DNA of 64,000 bases from Variovorax sp037204085 (GCF_037204085.1 NZ_JBBCBW010000016.1:62001-126000), one strand, 5' to 3'. Positions 33,997 through 43,417 are shown, counted from the stretch's first letter. Numbers and translations are program-made. Notes: generated from the sequence alone by a model not told the origin.

Positions 33997-35175
33997 ATGA
34001 AGAGCATTTGGCGCAATAAGTACAGGCCGGCGAATCTGTTGCTGGCGGCCGGCGCGGCTTTCAGCGGCGCGGCGCACGCAGTCAACGATCTGCCCGGCGG
34101 CCCGTCGGTGCGCCAGCTGAATCTTCCGCTTGGCGTTACCAAGATTGCGCAGGAACAGCATTTCCTGCACACGGTGATGATGATCCTGTGCACGGTCATC
34201 TTCGTCGCCGTGTTCGCGGTCATGTTCTATTCGATCTGGAAGCACCGCAAGTCGGTCGGCCACAAGGCAGCCAACTTCCATGAGTCGGTGGTGGTCGAGG
34301 TCATCTGGACCATCGTGCCCTTCATCATCGTGATCGTGATGGCGCTGCCCGCCACCAAGGTGCTGGTGGCCCAGAAGGACACCACCAACGCCGACCTCAC
34401 CATCAAGACCACCGGCTACCAGTGGAAGTGGGGCTACGACTACCTGACGGGCGAAGGCGAGGGCCTGGCCTTCATCTCCACGCTCGACAGTTCGCAGCGT
34501 GCCATGTCCGACGCCGGCGCCAAGGGCCAGATGCCCGACGACTACCTCTTCAAGGTCGACAACCCGCTGGTCGTGCCGGTGCAGAAGAAGGTTCGCATCA
34601 TCACCACCGCCAACGACGTGATCCACGCGTTTGCCGTGCCCCAACTGGGCATCAAGCAGGACGCGATTCCGGGCTTCGTGCGCGACACCTGGTTCCGCGC
34701 CGAAACCGTGGGCGACTACTACGGCCAGTGCCAGGAACTCTGCGGCAAGGAACACGCCTACATGCCGATCCACGTGAAGGTGGTTTCGGCCGCCGACTAC
34801 ACGGCGTGGGTCGACACCAAGCGCAAGGAAGCCGCCGCCAAGCTCGACGACCCGAGCAAGGTCTGGACGCTGCCCGACCTGATGGCTCGCGGCGAGAAGG
34901 TCTACGCCGCCAACTGCGCGGCCTGCCACCAGGCCAACGGCAAGGGCGCCGGTCCGATCAAGGCGCTCGACGCAAGCCCCAAGGTGGTCGACGCCGACCA
35001 CAAGGTGCAGCTGCTGGTGCTGCTCAACGGCCAGAACAACGGCGCGATGCCGTCCTGGAAGCAGCTGAGCGACACCGACCTGGCCGCCGTTGCCACCTAT
35101 ACCAAGAACAGCTGGTCGAACAAGACGGGCCAGTTGGTGCAGCCGGCCGAAGTTCTGGCCCTGCGCGGCAAGTGA
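33997..35175 (+). CDS. coxB: Cytochrome c oxidase subunit II with fused cytochrome c (caa3 type)
   Basis: The protein has 392 residues from ATG 33997 with a signal peptide and two membrane helices near residues 50-110. The CuA site is in the cupredoxin domain: DVIHAFAVPQLG (His) and CQELCGKEHAYM (Cys, Glu, Cys, His). A C-terminal class I cytochrome c domain carries CAACH plus a Met-containing end (GAMPSWKQL). It accepts electrons from cytochrome c or quinol-linked carriers and passes them to subunit I. First structural gene of the oxidase block. Confidence 0.97.
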   Translation: MKSIWRNKYRPANLLLAAGAAFSGAAHAVNDLPGGPSVRQLNLPLGVTKIAQEQHFLHTVMMILCTVIFVAVFAVMFYSIWKHRKSVGHKAANFHESVVVEVIWTIVPFIIVIVMALPATKVLVAQKDTTNADLTIKTTGYQWKWGYDYLTGEGEGLAFISTLDSSQRAMSDAGAKGQMPDDYLFKVDNPLVVPVQKKVRIITTANDVIHAFAVPQLGIKQDAIPGFVRDTWFRAETVGDYYGQCQELCGKEHAYMPIHVKVVSAADYTAWVDTKRKEAAAKLDDPSKVWTLPDLMARGEKVYAANCAACHQANGKGAGPIKALDASPKVVDADHKVQLLVLLNGQNNGAMPSWKQLSDTDLAAVATYTKNSWSNKTGQLVQPAEVLALRGK

Positions 35176-35230
35176 TCGCGAAGATCGAGCCTAAGCGCCC
35201 CGCGACGAAGAAATTGCAAGGAACAATGAA

Positions 35231-36868
35231 ATGAGTGCAGTCCTCGACCCCCACGGTCACGCCCACGACGGCCACGCACACGATCACGACGAGCACCACG
35301 CAGCGCCCACCGGCTGGCGCCGCTGGGTGTTCGCCACCAACCACAAGGACATCGGCACGCTCTATCTGCTGTTCAGCTTCACGATGCTGATGGTGGGCGG
35401 CGTGCTCGCGCTGCTGATCCGCGCCGAGCTGTTCCAGCCCGGCCTGCAACTGGTGAACCCCGAGCTGTTCAACCAGTTCACCACCATGCACGGGCTGATC
35501 ATGGTGTTCGGCGCCATCATGCCGGCGTTCGTGGGCTTTGCGAACTGGATGATCCCGCTGCAGATCGGCGCATCCGACATGGCCTTCGCGCGCATGAACA
35601 ACTTCAGCTTCTGGTTGCTGATTCCCGCCGCGCTGATGCTCGTGGGTTCGTTCTTCATGCCCGGCGGCGCACCCGCTGCCGGCTGGACGCTCTACGCTCC
35701 GCTCACGCTGCAGATGGGCCCCTCGATGGACGCCGGCATCTTCGCGATGCACATCATGGGCGCCTCGTCGATCATGGGCTCGATCAACATCATCGTCACC
35801 ATCCTGAACATGCGCGCCCCCGGCATGACGCTGATGAAGATGCCGATGTTCTGCTGGACCTGGCTCATCACCGCCTACCTGCTGATTGCCGTGATGCCCG
35901 TGCTCGCAGGCGCCATCACCATGACGCTGACCGACCGCCACTTCGGCACCAGCTTCTTCAACCCCGCCGGCGGCGGCGACCCGGTGATGTACCAGCACAT
36001 CTTCTGGTTCTTCGGCCACCCCGAGGTCTACATCATGATCTTGCCGGCCTTCGGCATCATCAGCCAGATCGTGCCGGCGTTCTCGCGCAAGAAGCTGTTC
36101 GGCTACGCCTCGATGGTGTACGCCACCTCGTCGATCGCAATCCTGTCGTTCATCGTCTGGGCGCACCACATGTTCACGACCGGCATGCCGGTCACGGGCC
36201 AGCTGTTCTTCATGTACGCGACCATGCTGATCGCCGTGCCGACGGCCGTGAAGATCTTCAATTGGATTGCCACCATGTGGCAGGGCTCGATGACCTTCGA
36301 GACGCCCATGCTGTTTGCCGTGGGCTTCATCTTCGTGTTCACGATGGGCGGCTTTACCGGCCTCATCCTGGCCATCGCCCCGATCGACATCCAGCTGCAG
36401 GACACCTACTACGTGGTGGCCCACTTCCACTACGTGCTGGTGGCCGGCTCGCTATATGCCATGTTCGCGGGCTACTACTACTGGGCGCCCAAGTGGACCG
36501 GCGTGATGTACGACGAAACGCGCGGCAAGATCCACTTCTGGTGGTCGCTGATCTCGTTCAACATCACCTTCTTCCCGATGCACTTCCTGGGCCTGGCTGG
36601 CATGCCGCGCCGCTATGCCGACTACCCGATGCAGTTTGCCGACTTCAACGCGGTGGCGTCCATCGGCGCCTTCGGCTTCGGTCTTGCACAGGTTTATTTC
36701 TTCTTCTTCATCGTGCTGCCGACCATGCTCGGCAAGGGTGAGAAGGCGCCGCAAAAGCCATGGGAAGCCGCAGAAGGCCTCGAGTGGGAAGTGCCGTCGC
36801 CGGCGCCTTTCCACACCTTCGAGAACCCGCCCAAGCTCGACGCGACCGCCACCAAGGTGATCGGCTGA
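35231..36868 (+). CDS. ctaD: Cytochrome c oxidase subunit I
   Basis: The protein has 545 residues with 12 membrane helices. It has the canonical heme-copper core: HHAAP before helix 1, TMHGLIMVFGAIMPAFVG (His ligand of heme a), WFFGHPEVYIMILPAFG (CuB His and the cross-linked Tyr), VWAHHMFTTGMP (His-His pair), and HFHYVLVAGSLYA (heme ligands). It reduces O2 to water and pumps protons. The N-terminal His-rich tail (HGHAHDGHAHDHDEHH) is unusual and may bind metal during assembly. Confidence 0.98.
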   Translation: MSAVLDPHGHAHDGHAHDHDEHHAAPTGWRRWVFATNHKDIGTLYLLFSFTMLMVGGVLALLIRAELFQPGLQLVNPELFNQFTTMHGLIMVFGAIMPAFVGFANWMIPLQIGASDMAFARMNNFSFWLLIPAALMLVGSFFMPGGAPAAGWTLYAPLTLQMGPSMDAGIFAMHIMGASSIMGSINIIVTILNMRAPGMTLMKMPMFCWTWLITAYLLIAVMPVLAGAITMTLTDRHFGTSFFNPAGGGDPVMYQHIFWFFGHPEVYIMILPAFGIISQIVPAFSRKKLFGYASMVYATSSIAILSFIVWAHHMFTTGMPVTGQLFFMYATMLIAVPTAVKIFNWIATMWQGSMTFETPMLFAVGFIFVFTMGGFTGLILAIAPIDIQLQDTYYVVAHFHYVLVAGSLYAMFAGYYYWAPKWTGVMYDETRGKIHFWWSLISFNITFFPMHFLGLAGMPRRYADYPMQFADFNAVASIGAFGFGLAQVYFFFFIVLPTMLGKGEKAPQKPWEAAEGLEWEVPSPAPFHTFENPPKLDATATKVIG

Positions 36869-36891
36869 ACGCTGCACGGCCATCCGCCCGC

Positions 36892-37017
36892 ATGACGACA
36901 ATGACCACGCCCGAACAAAGAAAGAACAACCGACGCATGGGGCTCACGCTGGCCTCCATCGCCGTGATGTTCTTTCTCGGATTCCTGGTCCGCATGATCT
37001 GGTTCAGCGGACGCTGA
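36892..37017 (+). CDS. Cytochrome oxidase small assembly protein
   Basis: The protein has 41 residues from ATG 36892: a basic N-terminus (EQRKNNRRMG) and one hydrophobic helix (LTLASIAVMFFLGFLVRMIW). It sits between subunit I and Cox11, where Burkholderiales commonly carry a short single-helix gene of this kind. ATG 36901 is an alternative start. Its role in assembly is inferred from position. Confidence 0.75.
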   Translation: MTTMTTPEQRKNNRRMGLTLASIAVMFFLGFLVRMIWFSGR

Positions 37018-37036
37018 AGCGAACGGAGCCGTACGC

Positions 37037-37663
37037 ATGAGCCTCGGTCAACGCATCAAGCGCGCCAATGTCCGCATGGTCGGCAAGCTGGCCGTGGTGG
37101 CCTGCGGCATGTTCGCGTTCGGCTATGCGCTGGTGCCGCTCTACCGCGCCATCTGCGAAATGACCGGCATCAACATCCTCGCGCTCAACGAACTCGAAGT
37201 GCCGGGCGGCGCCAGCGGCGGCAAGAACGTGCGCGTGCCCGACAACTCCCAGGTCGACACCACCCGCACCATCACGGTCGAGTTCGACTCCAACGTTCGC
37301 GGCGGCCTCTGGGACTTCAAGCCCGCCGCGCGGACGATGCAGGTGCACCCCGGCCAGCTCAACACCGTGGTGTACGAGTTCCAGAACGTGCAGAACCGCC
37401 GCATGGCGGCGCAGGCCATCCCGAGCTATGCGCCGCAACAGGCCGCGCCGTACTTCAACAAGCTCGAGTGTTTCTGCTTCAACCAGTACACCCTCGACCC
37501 CGGCGAGAAGAAGGAATGGCCGGTCGCGTTCGTGATCGATCCGAAGATCTCCAAGGACGTGAAGACGATCACGCTGTCGTACACCTTCTTCGAAGTCGGC
37601 GGCAAGACGCCGCCGGCCCCGGTCGCCGCTGTTTCCAAAGCCGCCCATGAGCCCCGCTCGTGA
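37037..37663 (+). CDS. ctaG: Cox11/CtaG copper chaperone for cytochrome oxidase
   Basis: The protein has 208 residues with one N-terminal membrane helix and a periplasmic immunoglobulin-like domain. The copper motif is FNKLECFCFNQYTL, with the CFCF cysteines that form the CuB delivery site. It inserts copper into CuB of subunit I. It lies 19 bp after the small assembly gene and overlaps the next gene by 4 bp (GTGA). Confidence 0.97.
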   Translation: MSLGQRIKRANVRMVGKLAVVACGMFAFGYALVPLYRAICEMTGINILALNELEVPGGASGGKNVRVPDNSQVDTTRTITVEFDSNVRGGLWDFKPAARTMQVHPGQLNTVVYEFQNVQNRRMAAQAIPSYAPQQAAPYFNKLECFCFNQYTLDPGEKKEWPVAFVIDPKISKDVKTITLSYTFFEVGGKTPPAPVAAVSKAAHEPRS

Positions 37664-37875
37664 CCGTCGACCGGAATTCGCCGCCGCGCAAGGCCACGCT
37701 GTGGGACACGGTGAAGGCCGTCTGCTGGTCGTTCTTCGGGGTGCGAAAGAAAAGCGCCTACCAGGACGACCTGGCCAAGCTGAACCCGCTGCACATCATC
37801 GCGGTGGCGTTTGCCGCCGTCATTGTTTTCATCGTCGGCCTGGTGCTGCTGGTGCGCTACGTGGTTGCGCCCTGA
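37660..37875 (+). CDS. DUF2970 small membrane protein
   Basis: The protein has 71 residues from GTG 37660, which overlaps the Cox11 stop. It contains SVFFG-like WSFFGVRKKSAYQDDLAKLNP followed by one hydrophobic helix (VAFAAVIVFIVGLVLLVRY). This matches the DUF2970 group found in oxidase clusters. Function unknown. The next gene starts 75 bp downstream. Confidence 0.85.
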   Translation: MTVDRNSPPRKATLWDTVKAVCWSFFGVRKKSAYQDDLAKLNPLHIIAVAFAAVIVFIVGLVLLVRYVVAP

Positions 37876-37950
37876 GCACACGCCGCTGGGCCCACGACAT
37901 CCAGACCCCATCGAATCGAATCGAGAGAAGAAAGAAAGCCAGGAGCTGAT

Positions 37951-38832
37951 ATGAGTTCAACCACCCACGGCACCACGCCCTACTACTTTGTGCCCGGGCC
38001 ATCGGCCTACCCGGTCATGGCCTCGATCGGCCTGTTCTTCGTGATTCTTGGCGCCGGCCAGTGGATCAACGGCCACCAGTGGGGCGCTTGGTCGCTGCTG
38101 CTCGGCATGGTCGTGTGGCTTGCCACGTTGTTCGTGTGGTTCCGCGCTGCCATCGGCGAGAGCGAGAGCGGCCAGTACGGCCACAAGATCGATCTCTCGT
38201 ACCGCTGGAGCATGAGCTGGTTCATCTTCTCCGAAGTCATGTTCTTCGGCGCCTTCTTCACCGCGCTGTGGTGGGCCCGCACCCATGCGCTGCCGGCGCT
38301 CGGCAGCCTCGACAACGCGCTGCTCTGGCCCGACTTCAAGGCCGTGTGGCCCAGCATTGCCGCCGGCGCAACCGGTTCGCCGGCCGACATCGTCGAGCCC
38401 TTCCAGACCGTCGGCCCGTTCTGGCTGCCCACGATCAACACCGCGCTCCTGCTGAGCTCGGGCGTCACGCTCACCATTGCGCACCATGCGCTGCGCGCCG
38501 ACCATCGCGCCCAGTGCATCCGCTTCATGTGGCTCACCGTGCTGCTCGGCGTGGTCTTCCTGGGTGTTCAGGGCTACGAATACTTCCACCTGTACACCGA
38601 CCTGAACCTCAAGCTCAGCTCGGGTGCCTACGGCTCGACCTTCTTCATGCTGACCGGCTTCCACGGCCTGCACGTGTTCATCGGCATGCTGATGCTGCTG
38701 TTCATTACGCTGCGCCTGCAAAAGGGCCACTTCACGCCGGAGCGCCATTTCGGCTTCGAAGGCGCGGCCTGGTACTGGCACTTCGTCGACGTGGTGTGGC
38801 TTGGCCTTTACGTGCTGGTCTACTGGCTTTGA
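37951..38832 (+). CDS. ctaE: Cytochrome c oxidase subunit III
   Basis: The protein has 293 residues with seven membrane helices. Typical blocks are YRWSMSWFIFSEVMFFGAFF, LLLSSGVTLTIAHHAL and FTPERHFGFEGAAWYWHFVDVVWL. It stabilises the oxidase core and proton path. The ribosome binding site is CAGGAGC. A bidirectional terminator follows the stop, so it ends the structural part of the operon. Confidence 0.97.
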   Translation: MSSTTHGTTPYYFVPGPSAYPVMASIGLFFVILGAGQWINGHQWGAWSLLLGMVVWLATLFVWFRAAIGESESGQYGHKIDLSYRWSMSWFIFSEVMFFGAFFTALWWARTHALPALGSLDNALLWPDFKAVWPSIAAGATGSPADIVEPFQTVGPFWLPTINTALLLSSGVTLTIAHHALRADHRAQCIRFMWLTVLLGVVFLGVQGYEYFHLYTDLNLKLSSGAYGSTFFMLTGFHGLHVFIGMLMLLFITLRLQKGHFTPERHFGFEGAAWYWHFVDVVWLGLYVLVYWL

Positions 38833-38854
38833 GCGAAACCCGCGGCATACAAAC

Positions 38855-38880
38855 AAAAAGGCGCCGAAAGGCGCCTTTTT
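38855..38880. terminator. Bidirectional intrinsic terminator after subunit III
   Basis: AAAAAGGCGCCGAAAGGCGCCTTTTT is a 6-bp GGCGCC stem with a GAAA loop, an A-run before and a T-run after. It is symmetric, so it can stop transcripts from the rightward oxidase genes and the leftward small gene. Confidence 0.9.
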
Positions 38881-38906
38881 CATGGTTCTCGTGGAACGAG
38901 CACCAT

Positions 38907-39128
38907 CTACTTGCCGAGCGGGAGCCCGGTGGGCTGGATGTACCCGAATTTCCAGGCGAGCAGCATGCAGAGGAACAAAACCACGGAGATGCCGATCCGA
39001 AAGGTGAGCGCGCGCGCCATGCCGCCGCTTTTGGCGCGCCCGTTGCGCCCGTCTTTCAGCATGTAGAAGAGCGCGAAGGCAAGGCTCGCGAAGATGCCCA
39101 CGAATGCCAGGGCGACGAAGTATTTCAT
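38907..39128 (-). CDS. Twin-transmembrane DUF2909-like protein
   Basis: The protein has 73 residues with two hydrophobic helices (FVALAFVGIFASLAFALFYM and TFRIGISVVLFLCMLLAWKF) joined by a basic loop. Genes like this sit between subunit III and surf1 in Burkholderiales. It is on the opposite strand to both. Function unknown; a link to oxidase assembly is only positional. Confidence 0.8.
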   Translation of the reverse strand: MKYFVALAFVGIFASLAFALFYMLKDGRNGRAKSGGMARALTFRIGISVVLFLCMLLAWKFGYIQPTGLPLGK

Positions 39129-39164
39129 GACCCCGATTATCGGCCGCGCGCCTCGTCCCTTCCA

Positions 39165-39974
39165 GTGACGCCGGAACCCCTGCAACCCGCCGCCAGGGCG
39201 CCGAGGCGAGGCCGCTTCGTGCTGGTCACGCTGGCCGCCGTGCTGACCTTGGCCGCCACGGTGTCGCTCGGCCGCTGGCAGCTTTCGCGCGCCGCCCAGA
39301 AGGAGGCGCTGCAGGCCGAGATCGAGGCCCAGAAGCAGAAGCCGCCGCTCGACCAGGCCGAATTTCTCGCGCTGGAGGCACCCGCCGGCGCGCTGCATCG
39401 GCCCGTGCGGCTGCGCGGCCTCTGGCTGACGCCGCAGACGGTCTACCTGGACAACCGGCAGATGCACGGCGTGCCCGGTTTCTACGTGCTGACCCCGTTC
39501 GCCCTGGAAGGCAGCGACCAGGCCGTGATGGTGCAGCGCGGCTGGGTGCAGCGCAATTTCAATGACCGCAAGCAACTGGGCGCGGTCGAGACGCCGGTCG
39601 GCATCGTCGAAGTCACCGGGCTGATCGAGCCTCCGCCCGGCCACCTGTTTGAACTCGGCAAGCCGGCCGCGGCCGCCTCGGCACCGGAAGGCGAGAGGTC
39701 TTCGCCCATCCGGCAGAATCTCGACCTGGAAGCGTTCCGCGCCGAAACCAAGCTGCCGCTGCGCACCGATGTGTCGCTGCAGCAGGTCGGCCCCGCTTCC
39801 GAGGGGTTGCAGCGCGACTGGCCGGCCCCCGCCCTGGGTCTGGAGAAGCACTACGGCTATGCATTCCAGTGGTTCGGGCTCTCAGCCCTCGTGGTCATCC
39901 TCTATGTCTGGTTCCAATTCATTGCCCCCTTCCGCCGCTCCAGGCGCCGCACACACGATGCAAGCAGCCTCTGA
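39165..39974 (+). CDS. Surf1-family oxidase assembly protein
   Basis: The protein has about 269 residues from GTG 39165. The frame is open upstream but no in-frame ATG has support. One membrane helix lies at each end, with a periplasmic domain between. Family marks are SLGRWQLSRAAQKEALQAEI, YLDNRQMHGVPGFYVLTPF and MVQRGWVQRNF. Surf1 helps place heme A in subunit I. It overlaps the next gene by 17 bp. Confidence 0.92.
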   Translation: MTPEPLQPAARAPRRGRFVLVTLAAVLTLAATVSLGRWQLSRAAQKEALQAEIEAQKQKPPLDQAEFLALEAPAGALHRPVRLRGLWLTPQTVYLDNRQMHGVPGFYVLTPFALEGSDQAVMVQRGWVQRNFNDRKQLGAVETPVGIVEVTGLIEPPPGHLFELGKPAAAASAPEGERSSPIRQNLDLEAFRAETKLPLRTDVSLQQVGPASEGLQRDWPAPALGLEKHYGYAFQWFGLSALVVILYVWFQFIAPFRRSRRRTHDASSL

Positions 39975-40641
39975 CGAACCCCTGGGCCTGACGGTGCACT
40001 CGATGCCGTCGCCCAACCAGGCGCTCGACGGCGCCGAAGGCCGCCGCACGGTCGTCGGGCGCTGGAAGATGATTGCCGTGATGCTGATGTGCGCGGCCCC
40101 CGTCATCGCGTCTTACTTCACCTACTACGTGATCCGGCCCGAGGGCCGCAGCGTCTACGGCGAGCTCATCGATCCGCAGCGCGTGCTGCCGGCGCTCACC
40201 GCCACCGACCGCAATGGCGCGCCGGTCGACGTTGCCACGCTCAAGGGGCAGTGGCTGCTGGTTGCGGTGGCCGACGCGGCCTGCAATGCGCTCTGCGAGC
40301 AACAGCTCTATCTGCAGCGCCAGCTGCGCGAAAGCCTGGGCCGCGAGAAAGACCGGCTCGACCGCGTCTGGCTCGTGAGCGACGCGGCACCCGTGCCCGC
40401 GCGCCTGGAGAACGGCCTGCGCGGCGCCACCGTGCTGCGCGTGCCGGCCGAGCAGCTTGCCCAGTGGTTTGCGCCCGTCCAAGGCCATTTCCTGGCCGAG
40501 CACCTGTACGTGGTCGATCCCATGGGCAACTGGATGATGCGTTTTCCGGCCGGCATGGACGCCAAGGGCGCCAGCCGCGCCAAGCGCGACCTCGACCGCC
40601 TGCTGCGCGCCTCCGCCTCCTGGGACGAGTCCGGCCGCTGA
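39958..40641 (+). CDS. Sco/thioredoxin-like assembly protein with CxxxC motif
   Basis: The protein has 227 residues from ATG 39958. One membrane helix (MIAVMLMCAAPVIASYFTYY) is followed by a thioredoxin-like domain. ADAACNALCEQQLYL carries the CxxxC spacing of Sco proteins, and a periplasmic C-terminal half ends with DPMGNWMMRFPAG. It is similar in place to the uncharacterised genes between surf1 and ctaA in other Burkholderiales. Copper or thiol handling for CuA is a plausible role. Confidence 0.8.
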   Translation: MQAASDEPLGLTVHSMPSPNQALDGAEGRRTVVGRWKMIAVMLMCAAPVIASYFTYYVIRPEGRSVYGELIDPQRVLPALTATDRNGAPVDVATLKGQWLLVAVADAACNALCEQQLYLQRQLRESLGREKDRLDRVWLVSDAAPVPARLENGLRGATVLRVPAEQLAQWFAPVQGHFLAEHLYVVDPMGNWMMRFPAGMDAKGASRAKRDLDRLLRASASWDESGR

Positions 40642-40646
40642 CACGC

Positions 40647-41861
40647 ATGGACACCGGCTCGCTCTACGACCTCACTCCGATCGCCTGGCTGATGGCGGCC
40701 GGCGTGCTGATCGCGCTCGGCCCGCTGGTGTGGGTGTGGCGCCGCAATGCCGGCGCCGGTCCGGCGCGCCGGCTGCACGCGCTCACCGTGCTCACGCTGT
40801 TCCTCACTTTCGACCTCACGCTCTTCGGCGCCTTCACGCGGCTCACCGATTCGGGCCTGGGCTGTCCTGACTGGCCCGGCTGCTACGGCAACGCGAGCCC
40901 GGTCGGCGCGCGCCACGAGATTGCGATGGCGCAGTCGGCCCAGCCGACCGGCCCGGTCACGCACAGCAAGGCATGGGTCGAGATGGTCCACCGCTATCTC
41001 GCCACCGGCGTGGGCGTGCTCATCCTGACGCTTGCGGGAGCCACCTGGGTCGTGCGGCGGCGCCAGCGCCGCCTGCCCGTGCCGGCGGAGGGCGAACACG
41101 CCACGCTCAGCGCGTGGTGGCCGGCGGTAACGCTGGTCTGGGTCTGCCTGCAGGGTGCATTCGGCGCGCTGACCGTAACCTGGAAGCTCTTTCCCGCCAT
41201 CGTCACGCTTCACTTGCTGGGCGCTGTGGTGCTGCTCGTGCTGCTATGCATCCAGGCCGTGCGCTACCGGCAGGCCGCCGCGGACCGGCTACCCACTGCT
41301 GTATCGCCCGCAATGCGCAACGGGTTGCTTGCCACTTCTGCATTGCTCCTGCTGCAGATTGCACTCGGCGGCTGGGTCAGCACCAACTACGCCGTGCTGG
41401 CCTGCACCCAGTTTCCGACCTGCCAAGGCAGTTGGTGGCCGCCGATGAACTTTGCGCAGGGCTTCGAAATCTGGCGCCACCTTGGCGTGACCGGCAGCGG
41501 CGCTCCGCTCGATTTTTCGGCGCTTACCGCCATTCACTATGCGCACCGGTTGATGGCCTACGCGGTGTTTGCCGCGCTGGGCGTGCTCGCGTGGCGCCTG
41601 CGCCGCATCGAGCCGCTGCGGCCTCAAGCCGGATGGCTCGCGGGCCTGGCCTTGCTCCAGCTTGCCACGGGCCTGGGCAACGTGCTGCTCGGCTGGCCGC
41701 TCGCGGCCGCCGTGCTGCACACCGGCGGCGCCGCGGCGCTGGCCGTGGTGCTGACCTGGGCGATTTGCGAAAGCCGCCGCGGAACCGCTGCCGCCACCGT
41801 ACACAATAAAGACAAGGCGCCCGGCGCCCTGCACGACAACCAGAGGGGAGCCACCGCGTGA
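40647..41861 (+). CDS. ctaA: Heme A synthase (CtaA/Cox15)
   Basis: The protein has 404 residues and about eight membrane helices. The family blocks are FGAFTRLTDSGLGCPDWPGC, EMVHRYLATGVGVLIL, LLLQIALGGWVSTNYAVLAC and IHYAHRLMAY, with His residues for heme binding. It oxidises heme O to heme A. Its stop overlaps the heme O synthase start (GTGA), so the two enzymes are made together. Confidence 0.96.
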   Translation: MDTGSLYDLTPIAWLMAAGVLIALGPLVWVWRRNAGAGPARRLHALTVLTLFLTFDLTLFGAFTRLTDSGLGCPDWPGCYGNASPVGARHEIAMAQSAQPTGPVTHSKAWVEMVHRYLATGVGVLILTLAGATWVVRRRQRRLPVPAEGEHATLSAWWPAVTLVWVCLQGAFGALTVTWKLFPAIVTLHLLGAVVLLVLLCIQAVRYRQAAADRLPTAVSPAMRNGLLATSALLLLQIALGGWVSTNYAVLACTQFPTCQGSWWPPMNFAQGFEIWRHLGVTGSGAPLDFSALTAIHYAHRLMAYAVFAALGVLAWRLRRIEPLRPQAGWLAGLALLQLATGLGNVLLGWPLAAAVLHTGGAAALAVVLTWAICESRRGTAAATVHNKDKAPGALHDNQRGATA

Positions 41862-42763
41862 GCACGCCGATTTCCGTGGAGCAGGCGAGCACCGCCAACG
41901 TGCTGCGCCAGTTCTATGCGCTGACCAAGCCGCGCGTGGTGCAGCTGATCGTTTTCTGCGCCCTCATCGGCATGGTGTTGGCCGTACCCGGTGCGCCGAC
42001 ATGGCCGGACGTGCAGCGCGCCCTCTTGGCGTGCGCGGGCATCTGGCTGGTCGCGGGTGCGGCGGCGGCGTTCAACTGCCTGGTCGAAAAGGGCATCGAC
42101 GCCAAGATGAAGCGCACTGCGTGGCGCCCCACCGCGCGCGGCCAGCTCAGCGACCTGCAGGCCCTGGTGTTCTCCGCGCTGCTGTGCGTGGCCGGCTCGG
42201 CGCTGCTGTGGTTCAAGGTCAACCCGCTCACCATGTGGCTGACCTTTGCGACCTTCGTCGGCTACGCGGTGATCTACACCGTCATCCTCAAGCCGCTGAC
42301 GCCGCAGAACATCGTGATCGGCGGCGCCTCGGGCGCAATGCCGCCGGTGCTGGGCTGGGCAGCGATGACGGGCGATGTGGGCCCCGAGGCGCTGATCCTC
42401 TTTCTCATCATCTTCCTGTGGACGCCGCCCCACTTCTGGGCGCTGGCGCTCTACCGTGTCGAGGATTACCGCAAGGCCGGCCTGCCGATGCTGCCCGTGA
42501 CGCACGGCAACGAGTTCACGCGGCTGCAGGTGCTGCTGTACACCTTCATCCTTTTCGCGGCCTGCCTGATGCCATTCATCTACGGCATGAGCGGCTGGCT
42601 CTACCTGGCGGTGGCGGTGGGCGTGAGCATCGGTTTCACGGGCTATGCCTTTGCGCTCTGGCGCAATTACTCCGACGCGCTGGCGCGCAAGACCTTCCGG
42701 TTTTCGCTCATTCACCTGAGCGTGCTCTTCGCGGCATTGCTCGTCGACCACTATCTCCGCTGA
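41858..42763 (+). CDS. ctaB: Heme O synthase (protoheme IX farnesyltransferase)
   Basis: The protein has 301 residues from GTG 41858 and belongs to the UbiA prenyltransferase fold with about nine helices. The Asp-rich or Asn-rich active motif is NCLVEKGIDAKMKRTAWRP, and a second motif is YRVEDYRKAGLPMLP. It adds a farnesyl group to protoheme, feeding CtaA. The site before the start is AGGGGAG. Confidence 0.96.
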   Translation: MSTPISVEQASTANVLRQFYALTKPRVVQLIVFCALIGMVLAVPGAPTWPDVQRALLACAGIWLVAGAAAAFNCLVEKGIDAKMKRTAWRPTARGQLSDLQALVFSALLCVAGSALLWFKVNPLTMWLTFATFVGYAVIYTVILKPLTPQNIVIGGASGAMPPVLGWAAMTGDVGPEALILFLIIFLWTPPHFWALALYRVEDYRKAGLPMLPVTHGNEFTRLQVLLYTFILFAACLMPFIYGMSGWLYLAVAVGVSIGFTGYAFALWRNYSDALARKTFRFSLIHLSVLFAALLVDHYLR

Positions 42764-42768
42764 TCGAA

Positions 42769-43398
42769 ATGTCCGTATCCATGAACAAGCGAAATGCTCT
42801 CAGGTTGATCGTTGGCAGTGCGGGATGGGCCGGCGCTGCCGCCACCCTCGGCCTGGGGCTTTCGGCCTGCAGCGAACCCAAGCCGAGCTTCAACGCGGTG
42901 GACATCACCGGCGCGGATTACGCCAAGGACTTTTCACTGAAAGACGCCGACGGCAAGGTCCGCACCATGGCCGACTTCAAGGGAAAGGTGGTGGTGCTGT
43001 TCTTCGGCTACGCCCAATGCCCGGACGTGTGCCCGACCACCATGACCGAAATGGCCCAGGTCAAGCAGCAGCTCGGCAGCGACGGCGACAAGCTGCAAGT
43101 GGTGTTCGTCACGGTTGATCCGGCGCGCGACACGCCCGAGGTGCTCAAGGCCTACATGGGCGCGTTCGATCCGGCTTTCGTCGCGCTGATTCCCACGCCC
43201 GAGCAGCTCGCCGCGACCGCCAAGGACTTCAAGGTCTACTACAAGAAGGTCGAGGGCAAGACCCCGACCAGCTACTCGATGGACCATTCGGCGGCCAGCT
43301 TCGTCTACGACACCGAGGGCCGCGTGCGGCTCTACGCACGCTACGGCACCGGCGTGGCGCCCATGGTGTCCGACGTGAAGGCGCTGCTCAAGGCCTGA
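42769..43398 (+). CDS. Sco1/SenC copper chaperone
   Basis: The protein has 209 residues from ATG 42769; ATG 42781 is an alternative 4 codons on. A signal or lipoprotein region (GLGLSACSEPKP) precedes the thioredoxin fold. The copper ligands are CPDVCPTTM (CxxxCP) and a distal His in SMDHSAASF. It delivers copper to CuA of subunit II. It closes the oxidase block. Confidence 0.95.
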   Translation: MSVSMNKRNALRLIVGSAGWAGAAATLGLGLSACSEPKPSFNAVDITGADYAKDFSLKDADGKVRTMADFKGKVVVLFFGYAQCPDVCPTTMTEMAQVKQQLGSDGDKLQVVFVTVDPARDTPEVLKAYMGAFDPAFVALIPTPEQLAATAKDFKVYYKKVEGKTPTSYSMDHSAASFVYDTEGRVRLYARYGTGVAPMVSDVKALLKA

Positions 43399-43417
43399 AC
43401 GGGCATTCAACCAGCCG

